A stretch of 64,000 nt of DNA, from NCBI GenBank assembly GCA_965222445.1, contig CBDCTY010000002.1:2046001-2110000 (forward strand), written 5' to 3'. The notes under the pieces were generated by a model. It saw only the letters and a list, made by a program, of their open reading frames with translations. It made no database searches and was not told the origin of the DNA. The translations under genes were made by a program, and so were the position numbers. How positions within the stretch are numbered: the first letter of the stretch is position 1; each line of letters opens with the position of its first letter. This document shows positions 17,161-25,433 of this stretch, piece after piece. Source of the DNA: GCA-958296115 sp965222445. GTDB taxonomy: Bacteria > Chloroflexota > Dehalococcoidia > Lucifugimonadales > CAJWER01.

Positions 17161-18345
17161 ATGAAGTGGAGCTCGGCTGTATCGCAAGAACCATCGCTGG
17201 AGGACGCCATCGCCGAGTGCGCCGAGGAGGTGTACAGCGACGCCGACTTTACCATCGTATTCGTGTCGGCGCACCACGCAGCGGAACAGGACCGGCTCCC
17301 GGAGCTGCTGCGGAGCCGTCTCGGTTCGCCGCCGACCATCGGGTGCTCGGCCGGCGGGGTCATCGGCGCCGGGCGCGAGGTGGAGCACAGCCCCGGGCTC
17401 GCCGTCACTACCGCGTTGCTTCCAGGCGTGGATGTGACGTCCTTCCACGCCGAGGATGAAGATCTGCCGGACGGGGACGCCCCGCCTGAGGCGTGGGAGG
17501 GACTGGTAGGTACCCGCGTCCCGTCGGAGCCCGGCTTCATCCTCCTGGCAGACCCGTTCAGCATTTCAGCCGAGCGCCTGGTCGAGGGCCTCGATTACGC
17601 GTTTCCGTCCTCATCGAAGGTCGGCGGCATGGCGAGCGGAGGTTCGGGGCCCGGCAAGAACGCGCTCTACACCGGGGACGAGGTCCACTCGTCCGGCGCG
17701 GTGGGAGTCACGCTCCAGGGCAACATCACGCTCGACACGATAGTGGCCCAGGGCTGCAGGCCCATCGGAGAGCCGATGCAGGTCACGGCCTGCGATCGCA
17801 ATATCCTGACCGAGCTGGACGGACAGAAGCCGCTCGAAGTCCTGGGAAATCTGTTCCGCAACCTGAGCGAGAGAGACAAGGAGCTGGCGCGGCACTCTCT
17901 CTTCCTCGGCGTGGTGATGGACCCGCTCAATGAAGACCCGCAGCTGGGCGACTTCCTGATTCGGAACCTCGTGGGAGCCGACCACAAGCAGGGGATACTG
18001 GCCGTATCCGAGCTGCTCAGGGAAGGGCAGACCGTCCAGTTCCACCTGCGGGACGCCGAGACTTCGGCACTAGACCTGAACGCCATGCTATCCAAGTACG
18101 CCGCCGAGACGCCGCTATACGAAGAGACGGGTGCGCTCCTCTTCTCGTGTCTGGGACGGGGTTCGTACCTCTACGGTAGGCCCGACCACGACACGGATAT
18201 GTTCAGGGAGAAGGTGAACGGGATGCCGCTTACCGGCTTCTTCTGCAACGGCGAGATCGGCCCGGTCGGCGGCACGACATTCATACACGGCTACACGAGC
18301 TCGTTCGCCATCCTCCGACCGCGGCGGCCGGTGAAGGTCGGGTGA
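17161..18345 (+). CDS. FIST-domain signal transduction protein
   Basis: This 394-residue protein has the FIST N domain (about 30-225; IGCSAGGVIGAGREVEHSPGLAV, then LADPFSISAERLVEGLDYAFPSSSKVGGMASGG) and FIST_C (about 230-375; ending GFFCNGEIGPVGGTTFIHGYTSSFAI). FIST domains are thought to bind small ligands such as amino acids. Here there is no attached kinase or cyclase domain. It lies between the small acidic gene and the flippase-like gene, whose GTG start overlaps its stop by four bases (GTGA). Confidence 0.9.
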   Translation: MKWSSAVSQEPSLEDAIAECAEEVYSDADFTIVFVSAHHAAEQDRLPELLRSRLGSPPTIGCSAGGVIGAGREVEHSPGLAVTTALLPGVDVTSFHAEDEDLPDGDAPPEAWEGLVGTRVPSEPGFILLADPFSISAERLVEGLDYAFPSSSKVGGMASGGSGPGKNALYTGDEVHSSGAVGVTLQGNITLDTIVAQGCRPIGEPMQVTACDRNILTELDGQKPLEVLGNLFRNLSERDKELARHSLFLGVVMDPLNEDPQLGDFLIRNLVGADHKQGILAVSELLREGQTVQFHLRDAETSALDLNAMLSKYAAETPLYEETGALLFSCLGRGSYLYGRPDHDTDMFREKVNGMPLTGFFCNGEIGPVGGTTFIHGYTSSFAILRPRRPVKVG

Positions 18346-19415
18346 GGATCGGCAAGAGGTTCTGGTTCGGGCTGGGCCTGGGGGCAGCAGCCCTCGTCCT
18401 GTTCTTCGCCACTACCGACTGGCCCCGGCTCGTCGAAGCGCTCGCCGGGGCCAACTACTGGTACGTGGTCCCGGCGATCCTGCTCTACCAGGTCTCCCTG
18501 CTTTTTCGGACGGCCCGCTGGCAGTTGCTTCTGCGTCACATGCGAGAGGTCCCGATCCCCAGACTCTACCCTGTCGTTGTCGTCGGGTACATGGCCAACA
18601 ACCTGCTGCCGCTGCGCCTCGGTGAGCTCGTGCGCAGCTACTACGTCGGCGAGCGGGAAGGAGTCAGCAAGACGGCAGCGCTGGCAACGATCCTCATCGA
18701 GCGCCTGATGGACGCCCTTACGCTGATAGTGTTCATAGCGGTGATTGCGGTCTTCGTGCCCCTGACGGCGGTGGCGGAGGGGTTCGGCGACAGGTCGAGC
18801 CTGCCGTGGCCCCTGCTGGCCGGGGCGGTCAGCGTGCCCTTCGCCGCGGCGTTCGCCTTGCTGGTGGCAGTCGCGTATTGGCCGGCGCGCGCCGCTGCCA
18901 CAGCCGAGGCCGGTCTGCGCCTCCTGCCTGAAGCGGCAAGGTCGCGCGCGGGGGGGCTGGTGGAACGATTAATACAGGCGCTGGAGGCTCTGCGGAGCCC
19001 CTCCTCCGTGCTGGTGCTGTTCGCCCTCTCGGTACCCGTCTGGCTCTTCGAGGGCGGCCTGTTCTTCGTGATCGGGTACTCGTTCGACCTCCATCTCGCC
19101 TACGGCGGCGCTGCGGAGATGGCGGCCGCCTTGGTGCTCGCCATGGCGCTCGCCAACATAGGCGCCGCCGTGCCGTCGAGTCCCGGCGGCATAGGACTGT
19201 TCGAGCTAATCGCGCGCGATACCCTGGTCCTCCTGCCCCTCGCGGTGGTGGACCGCTCAGTTGCGGGGGCCTACGCGGCGGTCGTCCACGCCATACTCCT
19301 CCTGCCCATAATTGCTCTCGGCCAGGCTATCCTGGTCGCGGACGGCCTCTCTCTCCGAAGCCTCTGGCGCGGCGGGCGGAGCCTTCCGGCAGGCCGACGA
19401 GGGGGGCTGAAGTGA
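18342..19415 (+). CDS. Flippase-like integral membrane protein (UPF0104/LPG synthase TM family)
   Basis: This 357-residue protein has about eight hydrophobic segments and the family marks RTARWQLLLRHM, YMANNLLPLRLGELVRSYYVGEREGVSKTAALATILIERLMD and AVPSSPGGIGLFE. Members are homologous to the flippase part of lysylphosphatidylglycerol synthase and AglD. It probably moves or handles a lipid or lipid-linked glycan. Translation starts at GTG 18342 inside the FIST stop (GTGA) and ends overlapping the next GTG in the same way. Confidence 0.85.
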   Translation: MRIGKRFWFGLGLGAAALVLFFATTDWPRLVEALAGANYWYVVPAILLYQVSLLFRTARWQLLLRHMREVPIPRLYPVVVVGYMANNLLPLRLGELVRSYYVGEREGVSKTAALATILIERLMDALTLIVFIAVIAVFVPLTAVAEGFGDRSSLPWPLLAGAVSVPFAAAFALLVAVAYWPARAAATAEAGLRLLPEAARSRAGGLVERLIQALEALRSPSSVLVLFALSVPVWLFEGGLFFVIGYSFDLHLAYGGAAEMAAALVLAMALANIGAAVPSSPGGIGLFELIARDTLVLLPLAVVDRSVAGAYAAVVHAILLLPIIALGQAILVADGLSLRSLWRGGRSLPAGRRGGLK

Positions 19416-20743
19416 GAGTCGGGATAGTCGGAGCGGGTGCCGCCGGTCTCACCGCGGCCTACGAGCTCGGCAAGCGGGGCCACGAGGTCGTCGTGTACGA
19501 ACGAGCTCACTTCATGGGAGGCCAGGCCTCGACATTCGACGTGGGCGGCGCGAGGCTGGAACGCGGCTACCACCACCTGTTCACGAGCGACACCGACATC
19601 ATCGGCCTGAATGCGGAGATAGGCCTGGGGGACCGGATGCGGTGGATCGACTCCAGTGTCGGCACCCTCTACGACGGCCGCATCTACAACTTCGTCACCC
19701 CCATGGACCTGCTCAGGTTCAAGCCCTTGAGGCTCGTGGACCGCATCCGCCTGGGTGTGGCGACGTTGGCGCTGCAGAGGATCAAGGACTGGCGGCGGCT
19801 GGAGTCCGTTACGGCGGTCGAGTGGCTCCGCAGGTGGGCGGGCGAGAGCGGCTTCGAGGGCTTCTGGGGGCCGATGCTGCGGGGCAAATTCGGCGAGAAC
19901 TACTACCAGGAAGTCGGGATGCCGTGGATATGGGGCAAGATCGCCACCAGGTTCGCCTCGCGCGAAAAGGGGCTGGCGCGTGAGAGCCTCGGGTATCCCA
20001 TCGGTAGCTTCGGCGAGTTCTTCGACGTGCTGGCAGAGAAGATCGAGGGGCACGGCAACGCGGTCCACCTGTCGACTCCCGTCACCCGCATAGTGTCGGG
20101 AGAGGGCCGCCCTGCCCTGGAGTACGAACGGCCCGGCGGGAGCAGAGGGAGCGAGGAATTCGACGCGGTGATCGCCACCACCCATTCGTACATGTTCATC
20201 AGACTGGCTCCCGACCTGTCCGGGGAGTACAAGGAGCGGCTCGAGAGTACGAAGTACCTGGCGGCGGTCCTGTTGATACTGGTGCTGGACAGGCCCCTGT
20301 CACACATCTACTGGCTCAACGTCGCCGATCGGTCGATGCCGTTCGTAGGCGTGATAGAGCATACGAACCTGATACCGGCGGAGCGCTACGGCGGGCAGCA
20401 CCTGGTCTACCTGTCCAACTACCTGGAACGAAGCGACCGCCTCTACCGCCTGAGCCACGAGGAGCTGCTGAGCGAGTGCGTTCCGCACCTCCGCAAGGTC
20501 AACCCCGCCTTCGACCCGTCGTGGGTCGTCAAGAGCTACCACCAGCGGGTCAACGCGGCCCAGCCGGTAATAGGGACCCACTACTCGGAGAAGATGCCCA
20601 GCCACAGGACGCCGTTGAAGGGCGTCTACCTCGCCAACACGACGCAGGTCTACCCCCAAGACCGGGGCACCAACTACAGCGTCCGCATGGGCAGGCTGGT
20701 TGCGCAGATGGTGATGGAAGACGGCCCTTCGCCAATTACTTAA
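19412..20743 (+). CDS. NAD(P)/FAD-dependent oxidoreductase (amine oxidase / protoporphyrinogen oxidase-like)
   Basis: This 443-residue flavoprotein starts with the FAD-binding GIVGAGAAGLTAAYELGKRGHEVVVYE motif and the GGQASTFDVGGARLERGYHHLF segment. The C-terminal LANTTQVYPQDRGTNYSVRMGRLVA completes the FAD site. Close relatives sit in glycan or carotenoid-type clusters. Placement after a flippase-like gene, with a four-base GTGA overlap, suggests action on a lipid or lipid-linked sugar. The substrate is unknown. Confidence 0.83.
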   Translation: MRVGIVGAGAAGLTAAYELGKRGHEVVVYERAHFMGGQASTFDVGGARLERGYHHLFTSDTDIIGLNAEIGLGDRMRWIDSSVGTLYDGRIYNFVTPMDLLRFKPLRLVDRIRLGVATLALQRIKDWRRLESVTAVEWLRRWAGESGFEGFWGPMLRGKFGENYYQEVGMPWIWGKIATRFASREKGLARESLGYPIGSFGEFFDVLAEKIEGHGNAVHLSTPVTRIVSGEGRPALEYERPGGSRGSEEFDAVIATTHSYMFIRLAPDLSGEYKERLESTKYLAAVLLILVLDRPLSHIYWLNVADRSMPFVGVIEHTNLIPAERYGGQHLVYLSNYLERSDRLYRLSHEELLSECVPHLRKVNPAFDPSWVVKSYHQRVNAAQPVIGTHYSEKMPSHRTPLKGVYLANTTQVYPQDRGTNYSVRMGRLVAQMVMEDGPSPIT

Positions 20744-20883
20744 ATGACGCAAGGTGGAGCGGTATGCTAGTATCACAGTTGCTTTCGACGTATGGCCATA
20801 CCCAAGGGTGAGTGCTTTGGGGGCCACTGGCCTGCCGCTAGATCGGAGATCCTAATAGATCCTGGTACGATGGAGGTTGGATT

Positions 20884-21588
20884 GTGGCCCAAGTGACCAA
20901 CGGTCATGAAGCTTCCAACGGCTGGCGGACCGAGTCAATGTACAGCTTTAATGAGGCGGCGCACCTAGCGAACGTGTCTGCCACCACGGTCAAGAACTGG
21001 CTATTTGGATACACGGCTGAGGGCAGGGAAGTCCCACCCCTGTTTCCATCTGGCAATGGCGATATGGTTTCCTTTCTCCAGATGATAGAGATCATGGTCG
21101 CTGGGCGGTTTCGTGAGAGCGCATTAGGGGGAAAGAGTGCGCCATTCAGCGCGGTGCGAGACGCCTACGTGAACGCACGGGAGTCATGGGGCGTAGAGTA
21201 TCCGTTTGCTCACATGAGATTGGAAGCACTAGGTGGCCACATTGTTCATTTTCTGAGAGAGGGCAATCCGGTAGCCAGCTACCAAGCTCTAGATACCCCA
21301 GAACAACGGACTTTGCCGGGGCTACTGCGGCGTGAAACGGTCGACCAATTTGAGTATGACGATGAGCTAGCGGCTCGGTGGTTCCCGATTGGTAAGGCTG
21401 TGCCCATCGTCGTTGACCCTAAGCTAAGCACGGGCATGCCGGTAATCAAGGGGCGCGGGGTGACAGTGCAGGCAATCCGCAAGCGGTCCAAGGCTGGGCT
21501 GAGCATAGACTTCATTGCGAAAGACTTTGACATCAAGCCTGACCTTGTTGTGACAGCCTTACGATATTCGGAGAGGGTCGCTGCTTGA
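20884..21588 (+). CDS. DUF433-type antitoxin with N-terminal HTH
   Basis: This 234-residue protein has a MerR-like helix-turn-helix near the start (YSFNEAAHLANVSATTVKNWLFG) and a DUF433-type C-terminus (KLSTGMPVIKGRGVTVQAIRKRSKAGLSIDFIAKDFDI). Such proteins are antitoxins and probable autoregulators of PIN-like toxins. GTG 20884 has GGAGG seven bases upstream. The stop overlaps the next gene's TTG start. Base composition is lower in GC than its neighbours, a sign of transfer. Confidence 0.82.
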   Translation: MAQVTNGHEASNGWRTESMYSFNEAAHLANVSATTVKNWLFGYTAEGREVPPLFPSGNGDMVSFLQMIEIMVAGRFRESALGGKSAPFSAVRDAYVNARESWGVEYPFAHMRLEALGGHIVHFLREGNPVASYQALDTPEQRTLPGLLRRETVDQFEYDDELAARWFPIGKAVPIVVDPKLSTGMPVIKGRGVTVQAIRKRSKAGLSIDFIAKDFDIKPDLVVTALRYSERVAA

Positions 21589-21974
21589 TTCTGCTGTGCG
21601 ACGAGGACGTAGGGACTGGAGTGCCGAAGGCCCTCACCGCGGTCGGATACGACACTCGCTCAATGGTAGGTATGTCATGGGGAGGACGCCCCGATGAGTT
21701 CTGGCTATCAAGAGCAGGTCAACTAGAGTGGCTTGTCCTCAGTTGTAACAAGCGGATGTTGAAAGTGCCGGCAGAGAGGAACGCTATCATTCGAGAACGC
21801 GTTGGGATCGTCTTCCTGACCAGTGGTGAAGAACATCCACCAACAGTTCTCCTACGACTATTGATGAAGTGGTCAGACCTAGAAATACTTTGGGACACTA
21901 CCCCAAGGCCATTTGCTCGCTTCCTCTTTGCAAACAATCACCTCTCCGATAGCTTTCGCGACTACCGCTTGTAA
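21585..21974 (+). CDS. PIN-like toxin (DUF5615 family)
   Basis: This 129-residue protein has the PIN-like pattern: an early acidic cluster (ILLCDEDVGTGVPKAL), GYDTRSMVG, then a central LVLSCNKRM and conserved acidics near the C-terminus. Family members are predicted RNases neutralised by DUF433 proteins. The TTG start overlaps the antitoxin stop by four bases (TTGA), a coupling that keeps antitoxin translation first. The family B MITE begins at the stop codon. Confidence 0.8.
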   Translation: MILLCDEDVGTGVPKALTAVGYDTRSMVGMSWGGRPDEFWLSRAGQLEWLVLSCNKRMLKVPAERNAIIRERVGIVFLTSGEEHPPTVLLRLLMKWSDLEILWDTTPRPFARFLFANNHLSDSFRDYRL

Positions 21975-22075
21975 TACCAATTCATTTTGAGCGCGCCGTA
22001 AAGCCGTCATTCCCGCGAAGGCGGGAACCCACTCCCCGGCCGCACATATACGGCGGCATCACGGTGACTTGGTAT
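21974..22075. mobile_element. MITE family B, copy 1 (102 bp)
   Basis: Ends ATACCAATTCA and, inverted, TGACTTGGTAT match at ten of eleven positions. The core is a REP hairpin (TTCCCGC-GAAG-GCGGGAA). It begins at the stop codon of the PIN-like toxin. No transposase and no clear target duplication are seen. Confidence 0.8.
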
Positions 22076-22101
22076 AACTCAAGGCGTGTCAAGTGTGAGT
22101 C

Positions 22102-22281
22102 ACCGGGATGCAGGGCAATCGCATTTAGGCCGACCTGGTGTCACTCTGGCGGAAGACGGAGGCCTCACCGCTTAAATCGGTCTCTCAGGTGACGGAAATT
22201 GTCAGATTCGGGCCGGATTCCCGGCTTATACGGGGAGGATAAGAACATTGCAGTCAAAATGCGATTGCCCTGCACCGGGAT
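22102..22281. mobile_element. MITE with perfect 17-bp inverted ends and 8-bp target duplication
   Basis: The element is 22110-22273 (164 bp). Its ends GCAGGGCAATCGCATTT (22110-22126) and the exact inverse (22257-22273) are perfect. ACCGGGAT flanks both sides (22102-22109 and 22274-22281). It encodes no protein. Length of duplication and ends resemble those of ISAs1-type elements, but that assignment is inference. Together with the family B copy it fills the 21975-22399 gap. Confidence 0.88.
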
Positions 22282-22399
22282 GGCGTGTCGTTGTCCAGTG
22301 AAAATGTCAGGGTAATTGTTCAATGATTATGTCAGTAGGCGTTGACTGGCGCCGCGTCCGGCCTTAGAATTGAAGTGAAGCCCCTGAAGGAGTGTTGCC

Positions 22400-22756
22400 G
22401 TGGTCGCTGTAAGAGAGAAGCCCAAGCCGCTCACGATCAGCATCAGCCCCGAGGCCGCCGAGCATGTGAGTCACTTCGCCAAGATGTCGGGGAAGCCCGA
22501 CTCTCACCTGCGCGTAGGAGTCAAGGGCGGAGGCTGCTCCGGGTTGACCTACGTGCTCGATCTCGTCGACGAATTCCCTGAGGATGACAAGATCGTCGAG
22601 GAGCACGGACTCAGGCTCGGCGTCGACCGGAAGTCCTACGTATTCCTGGCTGGCACGACGCTGGAGTACTCCGGCGGCCTCAACGGCCAGGGGTTCGTCT
22701 TCAACAACCCGAATGCGAGGACGAGCTGCGGCTGCGGCACCTCCTTCGGGGTCTGA
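22400..22756 (+). CDS. iscA: Iron-sulfur cluster assembly protein IscA/ErpA type
   Basis: This 118-residue A-type carrier has the three cluster cysteines: Cys46 (GGCSGLTY) and Cys110/Cys112 (TSCGCGTSF), at the family spacing of 64 residues. It carries Fe-S clusters to apoproteins. GTG 22400 has AAGGAG eight bases upstream. The following YgfZ gene overlaps or abuts it, and both act in Fe-S maturation, which makes the pairing functional. Confidence 0.9.
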   Translation: MVAVREKPKPLTISISPEAAEHVSHFAKMSGKPDSHLRVGVKGGGCSGLTYVLDLVDEFPEDDKIVEEHGLRLGVDRKSYVFLAGTTLEYSGGLNGQGFVFNNPNARTSCGCGTSFGV

Positions 22757-23735
22757 CGGGCGGCACCTGGCAGCCGGCGACCATCTCCGGCAGTACGATG
22801 CCCTGACGAAGGGCGTCGCCCTCGTCGAGCGGCCATTCGGTCGCCTGCGCTGCACCGGCGAGGACTCCCTCGATCTCCTGAACCGGCTCTCGACCAACTC
22901 CCTCATGGACCTGCCCGCCGGGTCAGGCGCACACACCGTCCTCACGTCCAACAAGGGCCGGATCGTTGACGTGATATTCGTCCTCAGGCGTGCCGACCAT
23001 CTCCTGCTGCTGACCGGCGGCGGGAACGAGACCACGGTCGCCGAGTGGATCGACTTCTACACCATCATCGAGGACACCGAGGTCGAGGATGTCACACCCG
23101 TGACCTCATCCGTGTCCCTCATGGGTCCCGGAGCGGTCGGACTGCTGGCCTCTCTCGCCGGGCCGGACGCGGCGCCCGCTCAGAATGAAGAACTGACTGA
23201 GGCAGTCATCGACGGCGTGCGGGCAGCCGCGATACGCCGTGATATGGGCGCTATTCCAGCCTTCGATCTCATCGCGTCAGAGGCTGACGCCCAGACGCTG
23301 CGAGAGGCCGTCACAGAAGCCGGTGCCTGCCCTGCCGGGCGCGACGCCTTGGAATTGGCCCGCATGGAGCAGGGAACCCCGGCCTTCGGAGCCGAGCTGG
23401 GCGAGGCCTACAATCCCCTCGAAGCGGGCTTGCAGCACATGGTCAGCTACACCAAGGGCTGCTACATCGGCCAGGAGGTCATCGCACGGCTCACGACCTA
23501 CGACAAGGTGCAGAAGCGCCTCGCACGCCTCGAATGGCCCTCAGACGCCGAGATCGACGCTGGGGCGAAGCTCATGATGGACGGCAGACAGGCCGGAGTA
23601 GTCACGTCCGCCATCCGGGACCCGCGCACCGGGACGGGACTCGGCCTGGGATACGTCAGGAAGGCCCTGTCCGACCCGGGCACGCGGTTGACTTCGGAAC
23701 CAGGCATCCACGTGGACGTGGCCGGCCCGGCCTAG
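22713..23735 (+). CDS. ygfZ: Folate-binding Fe-S maturation protein YgfZ/GcvT-like
   Basis: The signature KGCYIGQEVIARLTTYDKVQKRL is diagnostic for the YgfZ branch of the GcvT family. YgfZ uses tetrahydrofolate in repair or assembly of Fe-S enzymes. The frame is open from 22584 but overlaps iscA; ATG 22713 overlaps iscA by 44 bases, and a later non-ATG start near 22765 (before HLRQYDAL) is also possible. The protein is about 325-340 residues, the normal length. The overlap with iscA suggests coupled expression. Confidence 0.85.
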   Translation: MRGRAAAAAPPSGSDGRHLAAGDHLRQYDALTKGVALVERPFGRLRCTGEDSLDLLNRLSTNSLMDLPAGSGAHTVLTSNKGRIVDVIFVLRRADHLLLLTGGGNETTVAEWIDFYTIIEDTEVEDVTPVTSSVSLMGPGAVGLLASLAGPDAAPAQNEELTEAVIDGVRAAAIRRDMGAIPAFDLIASEADAQTLREAVTEAGACPAGRDALELARMEQGTPAFGAELGEAYNPLEAGLQHMVSYTKGCYIGQEVIARLTTYDKVQKRLARLEWPSDAEIDAGAKLMMDGRQAGVVTSAIRDPRTGTGLGLGYVRKALSDPGTRLTSEPGIHVDVAGPA

Positions 23736-23881
23736 ACCGGCCGCATCGCGATCAGGACATCAGCCCCAGACCGCCTATTGAACGAGAGCCGCCTGCAAAT
23801 CGCTCAAGCATTTTGGAAGTGGCGATTCCACAATGATCAGTGGGGCCGAGCCGGAAATCGGCGAGTCTCAGGAGTGCGGCT

Positions 23882-24655
23882 CTATCCGGGCGGGCCGAGG
23901 GTGGCGCCGCCATCTACGACGATCACCTGGCCGCGGATCATAGAGGCGTCATCGGTGCACAGGAACGCGACCACGCGGGCGATGTCCTCGGACGTCACCA
24001 ACCTGCCTGCCGGGCTGCGCCGACCCGATTCCAGCATCGCGTCGCGGTTGGGGAAGTGTGCCAGCGCGTCGGTCTCGACGTACCCGCCCGAGACCGCGTT
24101 CACCACGATGCCCCTGGGCGCAAGCTCGACGGCCATGTAGCGAGTGGCGGCCTCCAGCGCGGCCTTGGACGTGCCCACCGAGAAGTAGTACGGCAGCACC
24201 GAGCGGGAGCCCTCGCTCGTGATGTTGACGATGTGGCCGCCGTCCTCCATGAGCTTCACCGCCTCCTTGGCGCACAGCCAAGGCGCCCGGGCGTTGACGG
24301 CCATAGTCCAGTCCCAGTGCTTCTCCTCCAACTCCTCCAGGGTGCGTTGAACGCCTGACGCGGCGTTGTTGACCAGGATGTCGAGCCGGCCGAAGGAGTC
24401 CGCGACCCGCGAGAACAGCTCCCTTATCTTGTCCGGGTCGCCCAGGTGCGCACGGACGCGGAGGCAGTCCACACCCAGGGCGCGTATCTCCCGCTCCGTC
24501 GCCGCGGCAGCCTCGTGGCTGCGGAAGTAGTTGAAGGCGACGTTCGCGCCGCGCCCGGCCAACTCCAGGGCCACGGCCTTCCCGATGCCGCGCGACGCCC
24601 CCGTGACCAGTGCTACCTTACCCGACAGAGGCGCCGATTCTGCGGCTGTGGACAT
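23882..24655 (-). CDS. fabL: Enoyl-ACP reductase FabL-type (SDR)
   Basis: This 257-residue short-chain dehydrogenase has the TGASRGIG cofactor motif and the FabL-like spacing Tyr-x6-Lys (YFSVGTSKAALEAATRYMAVEL). The latter separates it from ordinary FabG (Tyr-x3-Lys). FabL reduces the enoyl-ACP double bond with NADPH, the last step of each elongation cycle. It sits at the distal end of the fatty-acid cluster, 15 bases after fabG, so it likely supplies enoyl reduction here. Another SDR reductase function cannot be excluded. Confidence 0.83.
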   Translation of the reverse strand: MSTAAESAPLSGKVALVTGASRGIGKAVALELAGRGANVAFNYFRSHEAAAATEREIRALGVDCLRVRAHLGDPDKIRELFSRVADSFGRLDILVNNAASGVQRTLEELEEKHWDWTMAVNARAPWLCAKEAVKLMEDGGHIVNITSEGSRSVLPYYFSVGTSKAALEAATRYMAVELAPRGIVVNAVSGGYVETDALAHFPNRDAMLESGRRSPAGRLVTSEDIARVVAFLCTDDASMIRGQVIVVDGGATLGPPG

Positions 24656-24670
24656 GACGGGATGAGCCGA

Positions 24671-25423
24671 TCAGACGGCCATGCCGCCGTCGACGCAGAT
24701 CACCTGGCCGGTGATGTACTTGGCCCTCTCCTGCGCGAGAAAAGCGACCATGTGGGCAATGTCGTCGGCGTCGCCGAAGTGGCCCTGCGGAATCACGCTG
24801 AGCCAGTGGTCGCGCTGCTGGTCGGTGAGGACCGCCGTCGTGTCGGTCTCCACGTAGCCCGGGTTGATGATGTTGACGGTGATGCTCCTGGTGGCGACCT
24901 CTTTCGACAGCGCCTTCGTGAAGCCGATCATGGCGGCCTTCGACGCCGTGTAGTTCGTCTGGCCGGGGTTCCCGCGCTCCCCTACGACCGATCCTATGTT
25001 GATGATGCGCCCCCAGCGACTTCGCACCATGTTCCTCAGCACGGCCCGCGTACAGTAGAAGGTGCCGTGCAGGTTGATGTCTATGACGCTATGCCACGCC
25101 TCGTCGGACATCCTCATGAGAAGCTGGTCTTTGATGATGCCTGCGTTGTTGACCAGGATGCCGACTGGGCTGTACGTCTCCTCGACTTCGCCGACCATCG
25201 CCTTCACTTCGTCGACCTTCGAGACGTCGGCCTTGACGGAGAAGGCATCGCCTCCGATGCCCTCGACGGCGGCGACGACATCGGCCGCGGCGTCCGGCGA
25301 TGAGTTGTAGTTAACGGCGACCCGTGCGCCCAGCTCGGCCAGCCGGATGGCGATTGCCCGCCCCAGTCCCTTGGATGCGCCGGTTACCAGGGCCGTCTTC
25401 CCCTCGATACTTCGATCGTCCAT
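24671..25423 (-). CDS. fabG: 3-oxoacyl-ACP reductase FabG
   Basis: This 250-residue SDR has TGASKGLG, NNAG, a catalytic Ser in INIGSVVG and YTASK, and ends VICVDGGMAV, as FabG does. It reduces 3-oxoacyl-ACP with NADPH. The open frame reaches 25495, but ATG 25423 with AGAGGG upstream gives the normal N-terminus (DDRSIEGKTALVTG). It follows plsX after ten bases. Confidence 0.9.
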   Translation of the reverse strand: MDDRSIEGKTALVTGASKGLGRAIAIRLAELGARVAVNYNSSPDAAADVVAAVEGIGGDAFSVKADVSKVDEVKAMVGEVEETYSPVGILVNNAGIIKDQLLMRMSDEAWHSVIDINLHGTFYCTRAVLRNMVRSRWGRIINIGSVVGERGNPGQTNYTASKAAMIGFTKALSKEVATRSITVNIINPGYVETDTTAVLTDQQRDHWLSVIPQGHFGDADDIAHMVAFLAQERAKYITGQVICVDGGMAV

Positions 25424-25433
25424 TCGCCCTCTT

